A stretch of 64,000 nt of DNA. Origin: Symbiodinium kawagutii (Eukaryota; Sar; Dinophyceae; Suessiales; Symbiodiniaceae). The first letter of the stretch is position 1. Each line of letters opens with the position of its first letter. The stretch lies in the NCBI GenBank assembly GCA_009767595.1, contig VSDK01015854.1:192865-256864 (forward strand), given 5' to 3'. The notes under the pieces were generated by a model. The model searched no databases and was not told the origin of the DNA. It saw only the letters and a list, made by a program, of their open reading frames with translations. This document shows positions 1-10,272 of this stretch, one piece after another. A program made the translations under genes and the position numbers.

Positions 1-229
1 AAACAATTTGTCAACACAGAATGCACTGAATACAGCATGGCATAGCATCGCATAGCTCAGTCGGTAAATGATTGGGAGAAAACTCAAGATGCTGAACATG
101 CCCTCCGAAGTGATTTCTCAAGAACCCCGGGCTGTGCAAAGTTGCAGGTACAAAGACCCCAAACAAGATGTACCCATCACACTCCGAAATATGCCACGTG
201 GCAACTTGCCCCAAATTCGTGCCGTGGGC

Positions 230-369
230 GACGCCAAGAAACCCCTGGAGAACCCGTGCGGCAAAAAACCACTCGATCCGACCAGCACATCCGCAGCAGA
301 AACTGGCCAAGCTCAGCAGGACCAAACACACCAGCACCGTAGGCCTCCGACCTATTCGATCCGACAGGC
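230..369 (-). CDS. MFS transporter, internal exon (partial)
   Basis: The minus strand reads GLSDRIGRRPTVLVCLVLL followed by SLASFCCGCAGRIEWFFAARVLQGFLG. This is the signature of a major facilitator superfamily transporter: the motif A loop G-x-L-S-D-R-x-G-R-R-P between TM2 and TM3, then TM3, then the R-x-x-Q-G start of TM4, as in Bcr/CflA-like or other DHA1 drug:H+ antiporters. The exon opens after an AG acceptor (GTGGCAG, then GCCTGTCGG); the lower edge is uncertain (about 230). The rest of the gene lies off the left end or in unlocated exons. A piece near 790-850 on the minus strand (MMSATVQMNFVIKALAG) could be the preceding TM1-TM2 loop, but this is weak. The substrate cannot be inferred. 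Confidence 0.75.
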
Positions 370-1269
370 CTGCCACCACTATGCCTGGCTGCACTGCATG
401 TCGTTGCCATTTAAGGGTCTTTAAGGATAGTTGGTGTGCAAAATGGATGTCATTTCCCAGAGGCACTGGAATCACAACTGTACATGCAATCTTTCACCAC
501 TGTACAGTGGGCACTCTAGACGTAGATGATGCTGGGGGCAACGAAATTAGTTTCTGTATGGCTCAGAATTTTACATCCTTTTCCAAGCCGGTCGGTTTAT
601 CTCCCAAAAAGGTCCCGCTTGTGGGGTCTATTGAGCAACGAGCCCGGGCAGTATGAAAGAATTGTCAGCTTGTGCGCTTACTCCTTGTATGAGTATGGTA
701 TGACTTCCTGACTCTCCGGGTTCCTCATGGTTCCAAGCCAGCCCCCTGCAGGGACCCCCTGCCTGCCAGTGCTTTAATGACAAAATTCATCTGCACCGTG
801 GCGCTCATCATGCTTTGCGACCCGGACAGGTCTCGCCCCATGACTGGAAGGCTTGGCACATACTGGTCAGTGGTGAAGTAGGTGAAAGTGTATACCATTC
901 CTTGGTCGTTCTATGCCGTTCTGTTTGGTGCGGAATCACCCCAGGTGATTCAAATTCCTACTTCCCGAGAACAATACATGGCTGACCCTCCAACCCTCCC
1001 GTTTTTTTTGCTTGGCTGGTGTGGTTGGCAGTCAGAAGTGCAAGTTATCCAACCTTCCATCCTTGACAGCCTGCAACTTTAAGGTCGGGACTTTCTGAAA
1101 AAGTCATAGTCATACTATAAACCTATCATGACCTATCTCACTCCACTGAAACTTTTCAGTGGAGTGGCAGGGCCCACCCCTCCAGGACAGCTTCCTCAAG
1201 GGGCCCTATGCCATGATAGAAACTCCTCGACCCTTGTTACTCCCTCCAGTGCTTTGTCCATCTCGGTTT

Positions 1270-1440
1270 CTACCCATCAATTCCAATCAAGGGTCCCATG
1301 AAAATGGCCCATGCACGCGAGCAGCCGTCCTTCACACTGGGGTCTTGCGGAGCTTTGCTTGGGAAACCGCAGATGGCCAAAGCAGCTGCCAGCAGCACCA
1401 AGGCCAAGAAGGTCAATGTGACCATGACTTCGCTCACCTG
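1270..1440 (-). CDS. putative exon with one membrane segment
   Basis: The minus-strand frame contains VMVTLTFLALVLLAAALAIC, a clear hydrophobic helix, followed by a polar stretch (GFPSKAPQDPSVKDGC) and ending in a stop at 1270. It lies upstream, in the minus sense, of the MFS exon at 230-369 and could belong to the same transporter, but no family motif links them. No start is assigned because dinoflagellate exons here begin at splice acceptors. Confidence 0.3.
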   Translation of the reverse strand, partial: QVSEVMVTLTFLALVLLAAALAICGFPSKAPQDPSVKDGCSRAWAIFMGPLIGIDG

Positions 1441-2153
1441 GGTAGCAAACGGTTGGATCGAGGAGTGACAGCAACAAGCTGATGCTGGATGATCTGCGTG
1501 CACTGTCCGAACAGATCCCACATTAACCCAGGTATTTTCTCAAATGCCGCGACCTACCAAAACCCTGCACCACATGGATGGCTAGAAGAAGCTCGAAGAT
1601 TTCAAGAAGAATTTGCCCCTACGTCCTCCAACTATCAACATCAATCATACGAGTACCATAATCATTATTCAAAAAAATGAAAACAAAAAAAAAAGATAGC
1701 AAATCCCAGTGGCATCCTCAGCCACTTTCAAAAGACGTATCGAACCCAGCATGCCTTCCTGGGAGGATGGCGAGGCTTTGAGGTCAAGGCCCTCCACCAT
1801 AGCACCACGGACACTGAGTACAGCTGGACTTCTCGAGCCATTGTGCCTGCTCCATCTGCCAGTTGCTCACCCCAAGATGATGAACCGCTTCCAATGGTGG
1901 CCGGCCCCTAATCAATCGACAACTAAAATTGACAGGGATGGAAATGCTGGGCAGTAGTTACTATAATTACGACTACTGTCTACAATACTTACTTATATTG
2001 TCTCTTGGAAACCGGTGCCACTCGATGGCACGTTTCCCTTCAAGCTGTAACATGAGACAACCTCCCGTAACATCCCGTAACTACAGGTCGAGGTTTGACG
2101 GGACATTTGCCACGAGATTTGATCATCACACAGGCTCTGGAGCCTGCCCAGCA

Positions 2154-2995
2154 CTAGAATGATGGGTATCCGGTATCCATCAATGGAAGCCCAAACATTC
2201 TGAAGCGCAGCTCCACCCATTTGGCCCCCACAACAACCAACGACTGCTTTGCTGGTTGACTCCATGCGACGGACAGTTGCATCACGTCTGGGGCATTTGG
2301 ATTCTCTTGCGCTTGTGCATCCTTCGCAGCTTGGCCAGCTGCCATGGCACTCCTTGGTGAAATTTGACCAACGACGCTTGCATCAAAACGGTCAGCTGAT
2401 CTTCCAGCAGCAAAGCTGGGCCTACAAAGCTGTCTAGGCGAGCTGTCTGTCAGAAGGAACATGAAGGGTAAGGGTGTGCGAAAGTCTTTGTATGTGCCGG
2501 TTGACCCGTCATGCATCGCGCAGCTAGGGCTCTCCACTAGCTCCATGTATCCCAAGAGTTCGCTGGCGTGTGGAGCATCACCAGTTTCGTGCATAGCATC
2601 CAAGTTTCGCCGAAAAGACTCCTGCCAGGTCTTTCCAGGTGCCAGGCGCAGTCGCCACGCTGGAGCCGCCAAATGATCAAACGTCACGTTTGCATCCATG
2701 GAATGCTTGACCAGTGCAGCGTTGTTGCGTGAAAATGAGCGTAACATGGACCTACGTTCAGGAAATCTGACGGTCCCAGTGTCGCCCCCGTGCTCCTCTC
2801 CAAGCAGAAGCTCTAAGCACCGGGGATCCGCGGCAAGGATCTTCAAGGTCACTAGCAGGGTGGGCACGGCGTCATCAAAGAACTGGCAGGAGCACAGGTG
2901 GTGGCAGGGACAGGGACAACTTGGCAGAGCTGTCTCTAGCGCCTCGATGGCTTGCACCAGAAAGGGAATTGCTGGCAGCAATTCACGTCCAAAGC
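2154..2995 (-). CDS. hypothetical protein, long exon
   Basis: This is an open minus-strand frame of about 280 codons, ending at a stop at 2154. It probably begins at a splice acceptor near 2996 (GCGTGCAG, then GCTTTGG), because no ATG is found near its upstream end. The product is soluble-looking. It starts with a hydrophobic helix-like segment (LLPAIPFLVQAIEALETALP), then a Cys-rich patch (CPCPCHHLCSC), then a mixed region with RRSMLRSFSRNNAALVKH. I do not recognise a family. Length and composition, rather than homology, argue that it is coding; the opposite strand is broken into short frames. Confidence 0.45.
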
Positions 2996-3463
2996 CTGCA
3001 CGCTTGCCACGTTGAGATATGGATGTATTCGATCTACCTGCCCTTACCTATCTACCATGATCTCCATCATTACCATTCTGCAGCTAAAGGATCTTGAAGG
3101 TATGTGTGTCTGCGTCTGCAGTATCCCTGTCACATCCACCCTGATGCTGAAACTTCGATTCAGAAACGGAGACCTGTTGAGTTACACGGCTCCCGTCACT
3201 GCCGACACCCACCACACACAGCACACAATGCAGGCCCACACAGGACAACCAAGGACTACTGGTCCAAGGGGTCTTTGACTGATTGAGGCAGTATGAAAAC
3301 CAGACATGTGAGCAATGCAGATATCACATGCATATCACTAATGAATAGATCCTAATGAATGTGATTCTGCAGTAAGCCAGCTGCACCTTGCACTGCCAGT
3401 GCATGTGCAACGAGTGCGAGCCGTCGAGGCGAATGGAAAGCATTGGAGTTTTCCTTGGAGAAG

Positions 3464-3550
3464 GGGCAAGGCATGGGCAAGGCATGGGCAAGGCATGGGC
3501 AAGGCATGGAAGGTGATGGCAGGTGATGGCAGGTGATGGCAAGTGATGGC
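3464..3550. repeat. two abutting minisatellites (11-mer then 10-mer)
   Basis: About four copies of an 11-bp unit (GGGCAAGGCAT) at 3464-3508 run directly into four copies of a 10-bp unit (AGGTGATGGC) at 3511-3550. The small open frames over it are a by-product of the repeat. Confidence 0.85.
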
Positions 3551-4581
3551 AGGTGCCGCACGGAAGTTGTTAAAAGTGCTCGTGGCAATGGCTAAGTTGC
3601 TGGCAAGGCCTGAAATCGCCACAAGTTTCACCCATTTCTCGGTCAGGCGTCCGGCCAGTCACACTTCTGGAGGGAAGCCTGCAGGCACTCCACCTGCAGG
3701 GCACTCCACCAGCGTTTCGGACGATGCCAATGCTGACATTTTTCTGACGCACTATGGCGCACATTTTACGATGAGCATAGCCTGATGTATGCACTGGCCA
3801 AATGAGCATTCTGAGCAGACAACAAGAAATATGACATGTATGAAATACGCAACCAGCCAGTGACACTCAGGGATCCTATGGGGAAAGAAATCTCTGCGAA
3901 AAAAGCTGCTTGTGACCACGCCCAGTGGCATAGTTTTGCAAGAATGTGCCCGACAGCAAGCTCCCGCGTAATTCCTTAGCAGCCAACTGAGCTACGGCAC
4001 GAAGCATCATTGAAAACCATGAGATGATAGGAGATACCATGAGATACCAGCACCTCAAGACACCATTTGGCACCTCCAGAATCACAAGATACCGACATCC
4101 GTAGACATTCTGAATATTCCTATATCACCTCAGATGGGTGGCGAAACTTCGGCAAGTTGCAGCTGCCTCAGGCTCTTCTAGCATGCCCAGGCAGTTCGAC
4201 ACCAGCAAGCCGCAAACAAAAGCCTCCCCAAGGGCTCAAATCGTGTGCCGCCCGCATCCAGCCATCAAGTCGGATGCTTGAGGTAAACACATATTACACG
4301 AATCTGGGCAAAAGAGGCAAGTCTGGCTGTAACGAAAGCTACACTTGAAAAGTGCAACGTGGGTTGCGAGCCCAGACTGAAGTTGTGGAAAATGGCCCTA
4401 TTGGGACTCCCCATCCTTGCTATTCTCAAGCTACTCAGACATGGACGATGACGGTGAAAGTTCGGACGACCACGCGCAAAATATATAAAAATGATGGGTG
4501 ATGGTGGATGACGGAATGATGAGTGATGATTGTCATCAGAATTCATCAAACATATCATGAGTATGTTGATGGTGATGCCGC

Positions 4582-4667
<86 letters not shown>
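4582..4667. repeat. (ATG)n microsatellite
   Basis: About 28 uninterrupted ATG triplets on the plus strand. In the minus sense one frame gives polyserine, but that frame has no other coding signal, so an intronic or intergenic microsatellite is the better reading. Confidence 0.95.
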
Positions 4668-4999
4668 AACTTTAATAGAAGCATTGATGGCAACAAATGG
4701 TGATTGTTGATTATTAAAATAAACATCTCGTTCGAGTGGAAAGGAATGACCGCGCAGGAACCTAGACGGAATCCGAGCCCATTACAATTCAACCACAAGA
4801 GGTGCACCGAGGTTTGCTTCGGTGCCAGGGACTCCAGTAATGCCATCAAATGCTCACCCCAGTGCCTGCAGCCGATCCTCCTGCTCCACAAAGAGTTGCT
4901 TAATGCGCTGTGATCCAAGACATGAAGTCCTGGGTGCGTTTGCCAATCAGCATCGGATCCAGCGCTGCATGGATCGGCATTGCGGTGATTCAACGGTAG

Positions 5000-5164
5000 G
5001 CTTCTGCGTTACACAACGCGGCCGAGGAACACTTCGCCTGGGTGCAAGAAGGATATGGATACGAAGACTTCAAGCGCTGCTTGAGATACAGGAACAAAGC
5101 CAAGATTCTCCTTGAGACAAACAGCCACCATAAAGCATGGTTCTCTACCCTCATGCCTTCATGA
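5000..5164 (+). CDS. putative plus-strand terminal exon, unknown protein
   Basis: After an AG acceptor (CAACGGTAG, then GCTTCTGCG) the plus strand is open for 54 codons to a TGA. It reads ALHNAAEEHFAWVQEGYGYE then DFKRCLRYRNKAKILLETN. Composition and G/C-ending codons look like a real soluble helical protein, and the minus strand over the same bases is broken by a stop. It has no ATG of its own, so it would be a downstream exon. It is the only stretch in the window where plus reads better than minus. No family recognised. Confidence 0.35.
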   Translation, partial: ASALHNAAEEHFAWVQEGYGYEDFKRCLRYRNKAKILLETNSHHKAWFSTLMPS

Positions 5165-5424
5165 ATGAGCGAGCAGTGATGTTTCTTTCAGCTTCGATCT
5201 CTGAGTCATCTGAGGGAAAGCTGTGAGAATGCATCAAAGCATGCACATAAAAGTAATAAGGGTGGTAGAGCGAGTCAGAGCCTGAGGACATCGTGATTGT
5301 GAACAACATGGAACAAGAGCATGAACATCCAACGTCGCCATCGTCATCAACACCCTCGCCATCGCAATCATCGGTATGCAATGTCCAATTGTCATCACCA
5401 GCAGCAGCAATACGATTTTCGTCA

Positions 5425-5425
5425 G

Positions 5426-5480
<55 letters not shown>
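5425..5480. repeat. (CAT)n microsatellite
   Basis: About 18 to 19 perfect CAT triplets on the plus strand, inverted in sense relative to the (ATG)n tract at 4582. The polyserine, polyisoleucine and polyaspartate frames over it are artefacts. Confidence 0.95.
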
Positions 5481-5483
<3 letters not shown>

Positions 5484-5529
5484 TGTTGCATTTATAATGC
5501 GAGTCTTGGCTTGGCTCAACACCACGCAA

Positions 5530-6960
5530 ACACTTCCCAGCATTTCCCAGCCCTGGCCGTTGGAACTGCACCTGTAGAAATGGTTTGGCTTCTCGCAGTA
5601 GGGCATAGGCGTGGCTACTATCCAGTACTTCTGATGCTGCCATCACCTGTGCCAATTGCAACCCTGTGAGTTGCTCTGGCATGGAGCCGCTCGAAAAGAC
5701 ACTCCTGTCAGGGAGCTCAACGAACAAAACCTACACCAAAGAGCGCTGAAGATGCTGAGGGGATCTTGAAGCAGGAAAGGCTTATGAATTTCAGTTCCGA
5801 CATGTGCAAGCCCTGTTGGCAAAGCTGTTCAGCATTGAGACGCTCAGGGTGGGGTGTGTCAGCCTCTGGGCGTAACATGGCGTAACCGGCCAATCCCCGC
5901 CCTGCCCGGGCCTCAGCATGGGAAGGATCTCACAGCTCCGCAAGACCACTTCGGCAACTCCAGCATTTCCAAACCTGGGGCCACATGGGCATGTGCCAAG
6001 CCAAAAAATCATCATTTTAGTAGGAAATGATTGGCTTTGGGGGTACCACTATTTTGGATTATTTTGGCATGTACCTAGGTCTTTCTGCGCAGACCTTTCC
6101 GCAAAATCCCTAGTCGACTCGGAATGGCATTCTTGTGGCAGTTTTTGTTCATTTTGGCCAGCTATACAAGCAGTAACCCAGCATAACCCAACATCTCATC
6201 ACAATTAAGCATCAACAAAACAGTGGCCTGTTGCATACCTAACTGCTCACAAGCCTCAGATGTCCAATCGGCTCTCCGCAAACAGCCAACAATGGCTCCA
6301 CTGGCGAAGCTCGGGGTCAGTTTGGGCCAGAGCTTCCACAGCTCCACAGCCAGCAACTCCAGCTCTGCGTCGAGTTACATCATTCTTGCTACCGCTTCCA
6401 AGGCGAGGCTTCGAACCAAGTCCTGGGCAGAGCGTCACCACGTGATACCACGTGTCACCTCTGTGGCCACTTTTCTCCCAAGATTTTGTCAACGAAAATG
6501 GACCGATGGAATCCGATGGACCCAACAGCCCCAGAAACTCAACTTCCCAAGATGGTGCCCCCATGACTTCCATCACTGGTCTTCCAAGTTTCGCTGGTGA
6601 CTTTTTCAACCAATTCGATTAAGACTTTTGCACCTTCGAGGCAAGAGGTCAGGTCGCCATGCTATGGGCCCAACAGTTGCAAGATTCTGCAGAGCAAAAT
6701 GCAGAGGGCTTAAATATGTACATGACAAGAAGTGAATAAAAGAAAGCATGGGAAGGTGCATATTTACTTGAGCAGTGCAGTAAGTTGAGCATAGCTGAGC
6801 TATGCCAAGCAAACACGGGCCAGCGTTTGCAGCCAAAAGCATTGCTGCTTATTGGTAGCCCCACTTCGCGACAACTTGCACCTCCGAGACGGGCCAGTTC
6901 ATCTTGGCAAATCCGGTATCCGGAAGGATTCCTGAAGCCCAGGTGAGGGTGCGCTGCAAA
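5530..6960 (-). CDS. putative multi-exon gene, unknown
   Basis: Four minus-strand stretches look coding and are separated by non-coding sequence: about 6960-6850 (HPHLGFRNPSGYRICQDELA), 6360-6190 (WKLWPKLTPSFASGAIVGCL, then RRADWTSEACEQLG), 5990-5810 (FGNAGVAEVVLRSCEILPML) and 5715-5530 (SMPEQLTGLQLAQVMAASEV). They may be exons of one gene, but no domain was recognised and neither splice phases nor the start and stop could be fixed. Each piece is short enough that some could be chance frames. Confidence 0.3.
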
Positions 6961-6995
6961 ATCAAACAGGGTGAGTCCAAAGTGAGGATTGATTG

Positions 6996-6996
6996 G

Positions 6997-7050
<54 letters not shown>
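6996..7050. repeat. (ATC)n microsatellite
   Basis: About 18 perfect ATC/CAT triplets, the third array of this family within 2.5 kb. In one minus frame it gives a polyaspartate run joined to the putative exon at 6960-6850; translation through it is possible but not supported. Confidence 0.95.
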
Positions 7051-7052
<2 letters not shown>

Positions 7053-7235
7053 TGTTTTCTGTTGCCAAGGCTCGTTTCTGGATCCAAACTCCTCACAATG
7101 TCCTGAATGAAGGACTTTGCCCGTGGCGCCTCGAAAGGGCTTCCGACCACAGCAATGAACATTTCTAGTTATGCGTGCATATGCGTGCATAGATGCCCTA
7201 CAGGCCTCGAACCATTAAAAAAATCAAAAAACAAA

Positions 7236-7396
7236 AAAAATCAAAAAATAATCAAAAAGTAATCTAAATGAGAAGCAAACGCAAAACTCTTTTGATTATT
7301 TTTTGATGTTATTTTGATTATTTTTTGATTTTTGTGATTTTTGACCTCGCAGCTTTGTTTTTTGGGTTGAGTCTGTTTTGATTATTTTTTGATTTT
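7236..7396. repeat. A/T-rich inverted repeat with one left arm and three right arms
   Basis: A 22-bp left arm at 7236-7257 (core TCAAAAAATAATCAAAA) is perfectly complementary to 7312-7333. Shorter versions of the right arm recur at about 7290 and 7376. The region is almost pure A/T on each side and holds no gene. Confidence 0.8.
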
Positions 7397-7652
7397 ATTT
7401 TTGAATTATTCTTAATTTCCATGCCCTGTGTGGGTCAATGCACTCACAATTCTAGAGAGGGGACCACGCAAGTCAGGTCGGACGAAGAGCGAAAGATAGC
7501 AAAAGAACTTCATGCAACACATCCAAAAAGCATTCCGGCTAAATTTTCCACAGCAACACTTAAGATACAATTTACAAAATCATCCAGATTAGCTACGGTT
7601 GATATCAGGTGAATTCATTTGATACATTTCACCGTCGCTTCCGGCCTGTAGT

Positions 7653-7850
7653 TTATCCTTCAGTTTCTCCCCAAGGTCCTGGAGATTCTTCACCTGAGAG
7701 GTCAAGTGGCAATGGCGCTATGGCTATGACTTCGGCCCATGACGCACCACGGCTTTCCCGCAAGGACTGCTGCCATGCGTCGGCCAGTTGGAGTGTGTCC
7801 ACCTGTCGGTCCGATTCGATGCCATCGGGCAGAACCATGGTTTTTTCCGC
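7653..7850 (-). CDS. putative exon, unknown protein
   Basis: The minus strand is open and reads MVLPDGIESDRQVDTLQLAD then AWQQSLRESRGASWAEVIAI, an acidic and helical-looking stretch with a coding-like composition, ending in a stop at 7653. No domain recognised; neighbouring exons were not found. A C-run at 7924-7933 next to it is likely intronic. Confidence 0.3.
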   Translation of the reverse strand, partial: AEKTMVLPDGIESDRQVDTLQLADAWQQSLRESRGASWAEVIAIAPLPLDLSGEESPGPWGETEG

Positions 7851-7859
7851 GGACAGGAG

Positions 7860-8730
7860 GCAAGCTGATGGGCTGCAGCAGGTGATTCACAGTGAGGCCA
7901 ACCATTTGGGCAGTTATAAGTGACCCCCCCCCCCAAAAGAAAAAGAAAGCCCCCCCAAACAAGTGCATTTCTAACGGCGTCAAAGGATGTCAAAATCCAG
8001 CCCTAATGTACGAATGCACAGGTCTGCATGTCAGGCTGCTTGCATCTCTGCATGCTTGTACGTATCGATTGGATGGAGGAATGCAGAAGCGTGCGACATG
8101 GGGTATTTCACATTTGAACACTACCCTGAATGACCAACATGCAGCTTCCACTCAAGAGCCATCATTCCAATTCCATTATATTCCATTCTCAGGACACGTC
8201 AGGAATAAAAAATTATGGTCGCGGCAACTTGATAGATAGTGTTTACCAACCTTGATGCGTTGCCAAACTAAGTTGCAAGCAGTTTCAAACCCATTACGAG
8301 TGAGACCCATGAAGCACCTAGTTTCCAAAACACCATCAGGACGCAAAATCAGCCAACTTTAGGAAATACACATGGCCATTAATAAGATCCCTCAAGTACT
8401 TGGAATCATTCAACTTTACCATCTCAAAGCAAGTGGCAAACTATGGCAAAGTCCATTCTATGAGCCTCTGGTTGTGCAAGGATGTTCAAAATGGATCCAA
8501 GGCAGTTCTCCTTGTCCTTTGCCAACCTCTTGAACCCGTTCTCCATTTGAGGTTGGAATACTCCCAGTAGCTCCAAATCCTTCCCCCTTCCTTTGAAGGT
8601 GGCATATATTCATAATAATCATATATATATAAGGTTAATAACTATAATACACACATATATATATATATATATACATGTGTGCGTGTGGTTACCCTTGGCT
8701 CCAAATCGCTCCCTCCCACGCAGCCCGTTT
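7860..8730. other. no gene seen
   Basis: Contains a poly-C tract (about 7924), an A-rich stretch and a (TA)n run at about 8655-8674. Only short unsupported frames occur on either strand. Confidence 0.5.
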
Positions 8731-10113
8731 TCAGCTTGCGCTGAGAACGACAGAGGCGCTCCGGAACAAAACCTCTGGTGCTCCAGCCGCATGCCTCCGC
8801 ACCACCAGGGCATGTCGCCCTTGACGTCGTGCCAAGGCCACCAATGCCAAGCCCTGCCAGAAGGTGAAGAGCCCCAACGGAACGACCAAGGGATCTTTTT
8901 CGGCTGGCTCCATGGCCGGAAGCAACAGGACGATGGACCGCAAGAGCCTCATCTGCGCTTCATCATCCAGGCAAGGGCACAGCCGTGCCAGTTGCACCTG
9001 ACGCAATGTGGCCAGCCAGCTGCTCCACCCCGATGGACATTCTTTGTCCTCGAGGTCAAGAGACCTGCGCAACATGTGCAACCAAGCACGGTGAAGGGCT
9101 GCTTGGCCAAGTCCCTCTGCCGGCTGGTTCCAAGCAGCCTCCATCCAAGCATGGGCACAGCTTGTGACCAGTTGGTGCGCCTGCTTCAAGGCTTGGGAAG
9201 AGCTGGTCTCTGTGGAGGCAGCCTTCAGAACTGCGTCATCAGCAAGTGGAACAATGGCCTCCTTCAGGTATCGTTCACATCGACGTTTCAGCGCTTTGGG
9301 CTGATGCAACCGGTCTGCCAATGCAACACGTGCAGCACATGGTGGCCACATGGCATCCTTCTCCAACATGGTGTCCACTTGCCGAAGCCTTTCTGCATCT
9401 TTGGCAGTTTTCAGCTCACTGGCTTTGCGCATGGCCTGCTGCTGGCCGTCATAGTCTGCCTCAATGGGCCGCATCTTGTGGGGCAAAAGGTCTTCGTCCT
9501 GATCCCGTAGCCAGCGCCAACTCAGGGGTCCTGTAGCCAGCAAGCCGCGCTCGAAGGCCGTCAGAGCGCTCTGTGATGTGGCTTTTCCACACGCAATGAA
9601 GCGCTCGGTCAAACTCCCGGGGCATACCACACGGGCTGTCTGCCTCAGAAAGGGCTTCTTGATCTTCGACTTTGAAACTTTTCTCAGCTTTGGCGTCTTC
9701 AAAGTCTTGCCTGTCTTGCCTTTGCGATCCGTGGAAACAAGCTTCTTCAACTTCAACTTCCTGTCGCCTGGCAATTTCTTCCTCGCCTTCTTTGGTTCGG
9801 GTGACATCCTGATTCGCAGCTTGGCCTTCTTCGCTGCACCTTCCTCCTCTGCCTGTTGGGTGATACGTGCTTTCAATTTTCTCTTTCCAGCTTTGATTTT
9901 GGCGACTTTGGTGCCCTTGTCTGAAGTGCTCTTTGGGATTTCCCGTGAAACTTTCTTTTTGTCTCGGCTTGCGCTGACCCTTCCTCCTTTGTTCGTCTTG
10001 CCCTTGCCCTTGTCCTTGTCCTTGCCGCTTGCCTTACCTCCGCCCTTTGCGGAGCCATGCTTTTCCAAAAGCTTCTGCCTTCTCTTCCAGTTGTGCGCGG
10101 CTCGACTTCCCAT
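8731..10113 (-). CDS. lysine-rich basic hypothetical protein, intron-free
   Basis: This single 460-codon frame runs from ATG at 10113 to a stop at 8731 with no sign of introns, unlike its neighbours. Residues 1-155 are extremely rich in Lys, Gly and Ser (runs such as GKDKDKGKGKTNKGG), typical of disordered nucleic-acid-binding or nucleolar tails. Residues 160-460 form a helical, Trp- and Arg-containing region (SWRWLRDQDEDLLPHKMRP; AHAWMEAAWNQPAEGLGQAA). There is no signal peptide or membrane segment. I do not recognise the C-terminal region. A nuclear role is inferred from charge only. The long plus-strand frame over it is an antisense shadow. Confidence 0.65.
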   Translation of the reverse strand: MGSRAAHNWKRRQKLLEKHGSAKGGGKASGKDKDKGKGKTNKGGRVSASRDKKKVSREIPKSTSDKGTKVAKIKAGKRKLKARITQQAEEEGAAKKAKLRIRMSPEPKKARKKLPGDRKLKLKKLVSTDRKGKTGKTLKTPKLRKVSKSKIKKPFLRQTARVVCPGSLTERFIACGKATSQSALTAFERGLLATGPLSWRWLRDQDEDLLPHKMRPIEADYDGQQQAMRKASELKTAKDAERLRQVDTMLEKDAMWPPCAARVALADRLHQPKALKRRCERYLKEAIVPLADDAVLKAASTETSSSQALKQAHQLVTSCAHAWMEAAWNQPAEGLGQAALHRAWLHMLRRSLDLEDKECPSGWSSWLATLRQVQLARLCPCLDDEAQMRLLRSIVLLLPAMEPAEKDPLVVPLGLFTFWQGLALVALARRQGRHALVVRRHAAGAPEVLFRSASVVLSAS

Positions 10114-10201
10114 TGCACTTTTGCGCCAGGAAGGGCTGGAATTCGATGTCTGGAAGTTGAGGCCAATGTCTGAAGCCTTTTTTGTTTGAGTTTAAGTTCA
10201 T

Positions 10202-10272
10202 ATACCACACATATCTATATATATATATTATATTGTATATGTGTGTGTGTGCGCCTCTCTCTCTCTCTCTCC
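10202..10272. repeat. (TA)n followed by (GT)n and (CT)n
   Basis: An alternating TA tract, a short GTGTGT run and a CTCTCTCT run lie in a row, just upstream of the lysine-rich gene in the minus sense. Confidence 0.85.

Noticed and set aside
4265..5669. Proteins with polyserine, polyisoleucine, polymethionine or polyaspartate runs at the triplet arrays.
   Set aside because: These frames consist mainly of the microsatellites and have no other coding support.
8593..9510. A 305-codon plus-strand frame.
   Set aside because: Antisense to the lysine-rich gene; starts in a TA repeat and has low-complexity composition.
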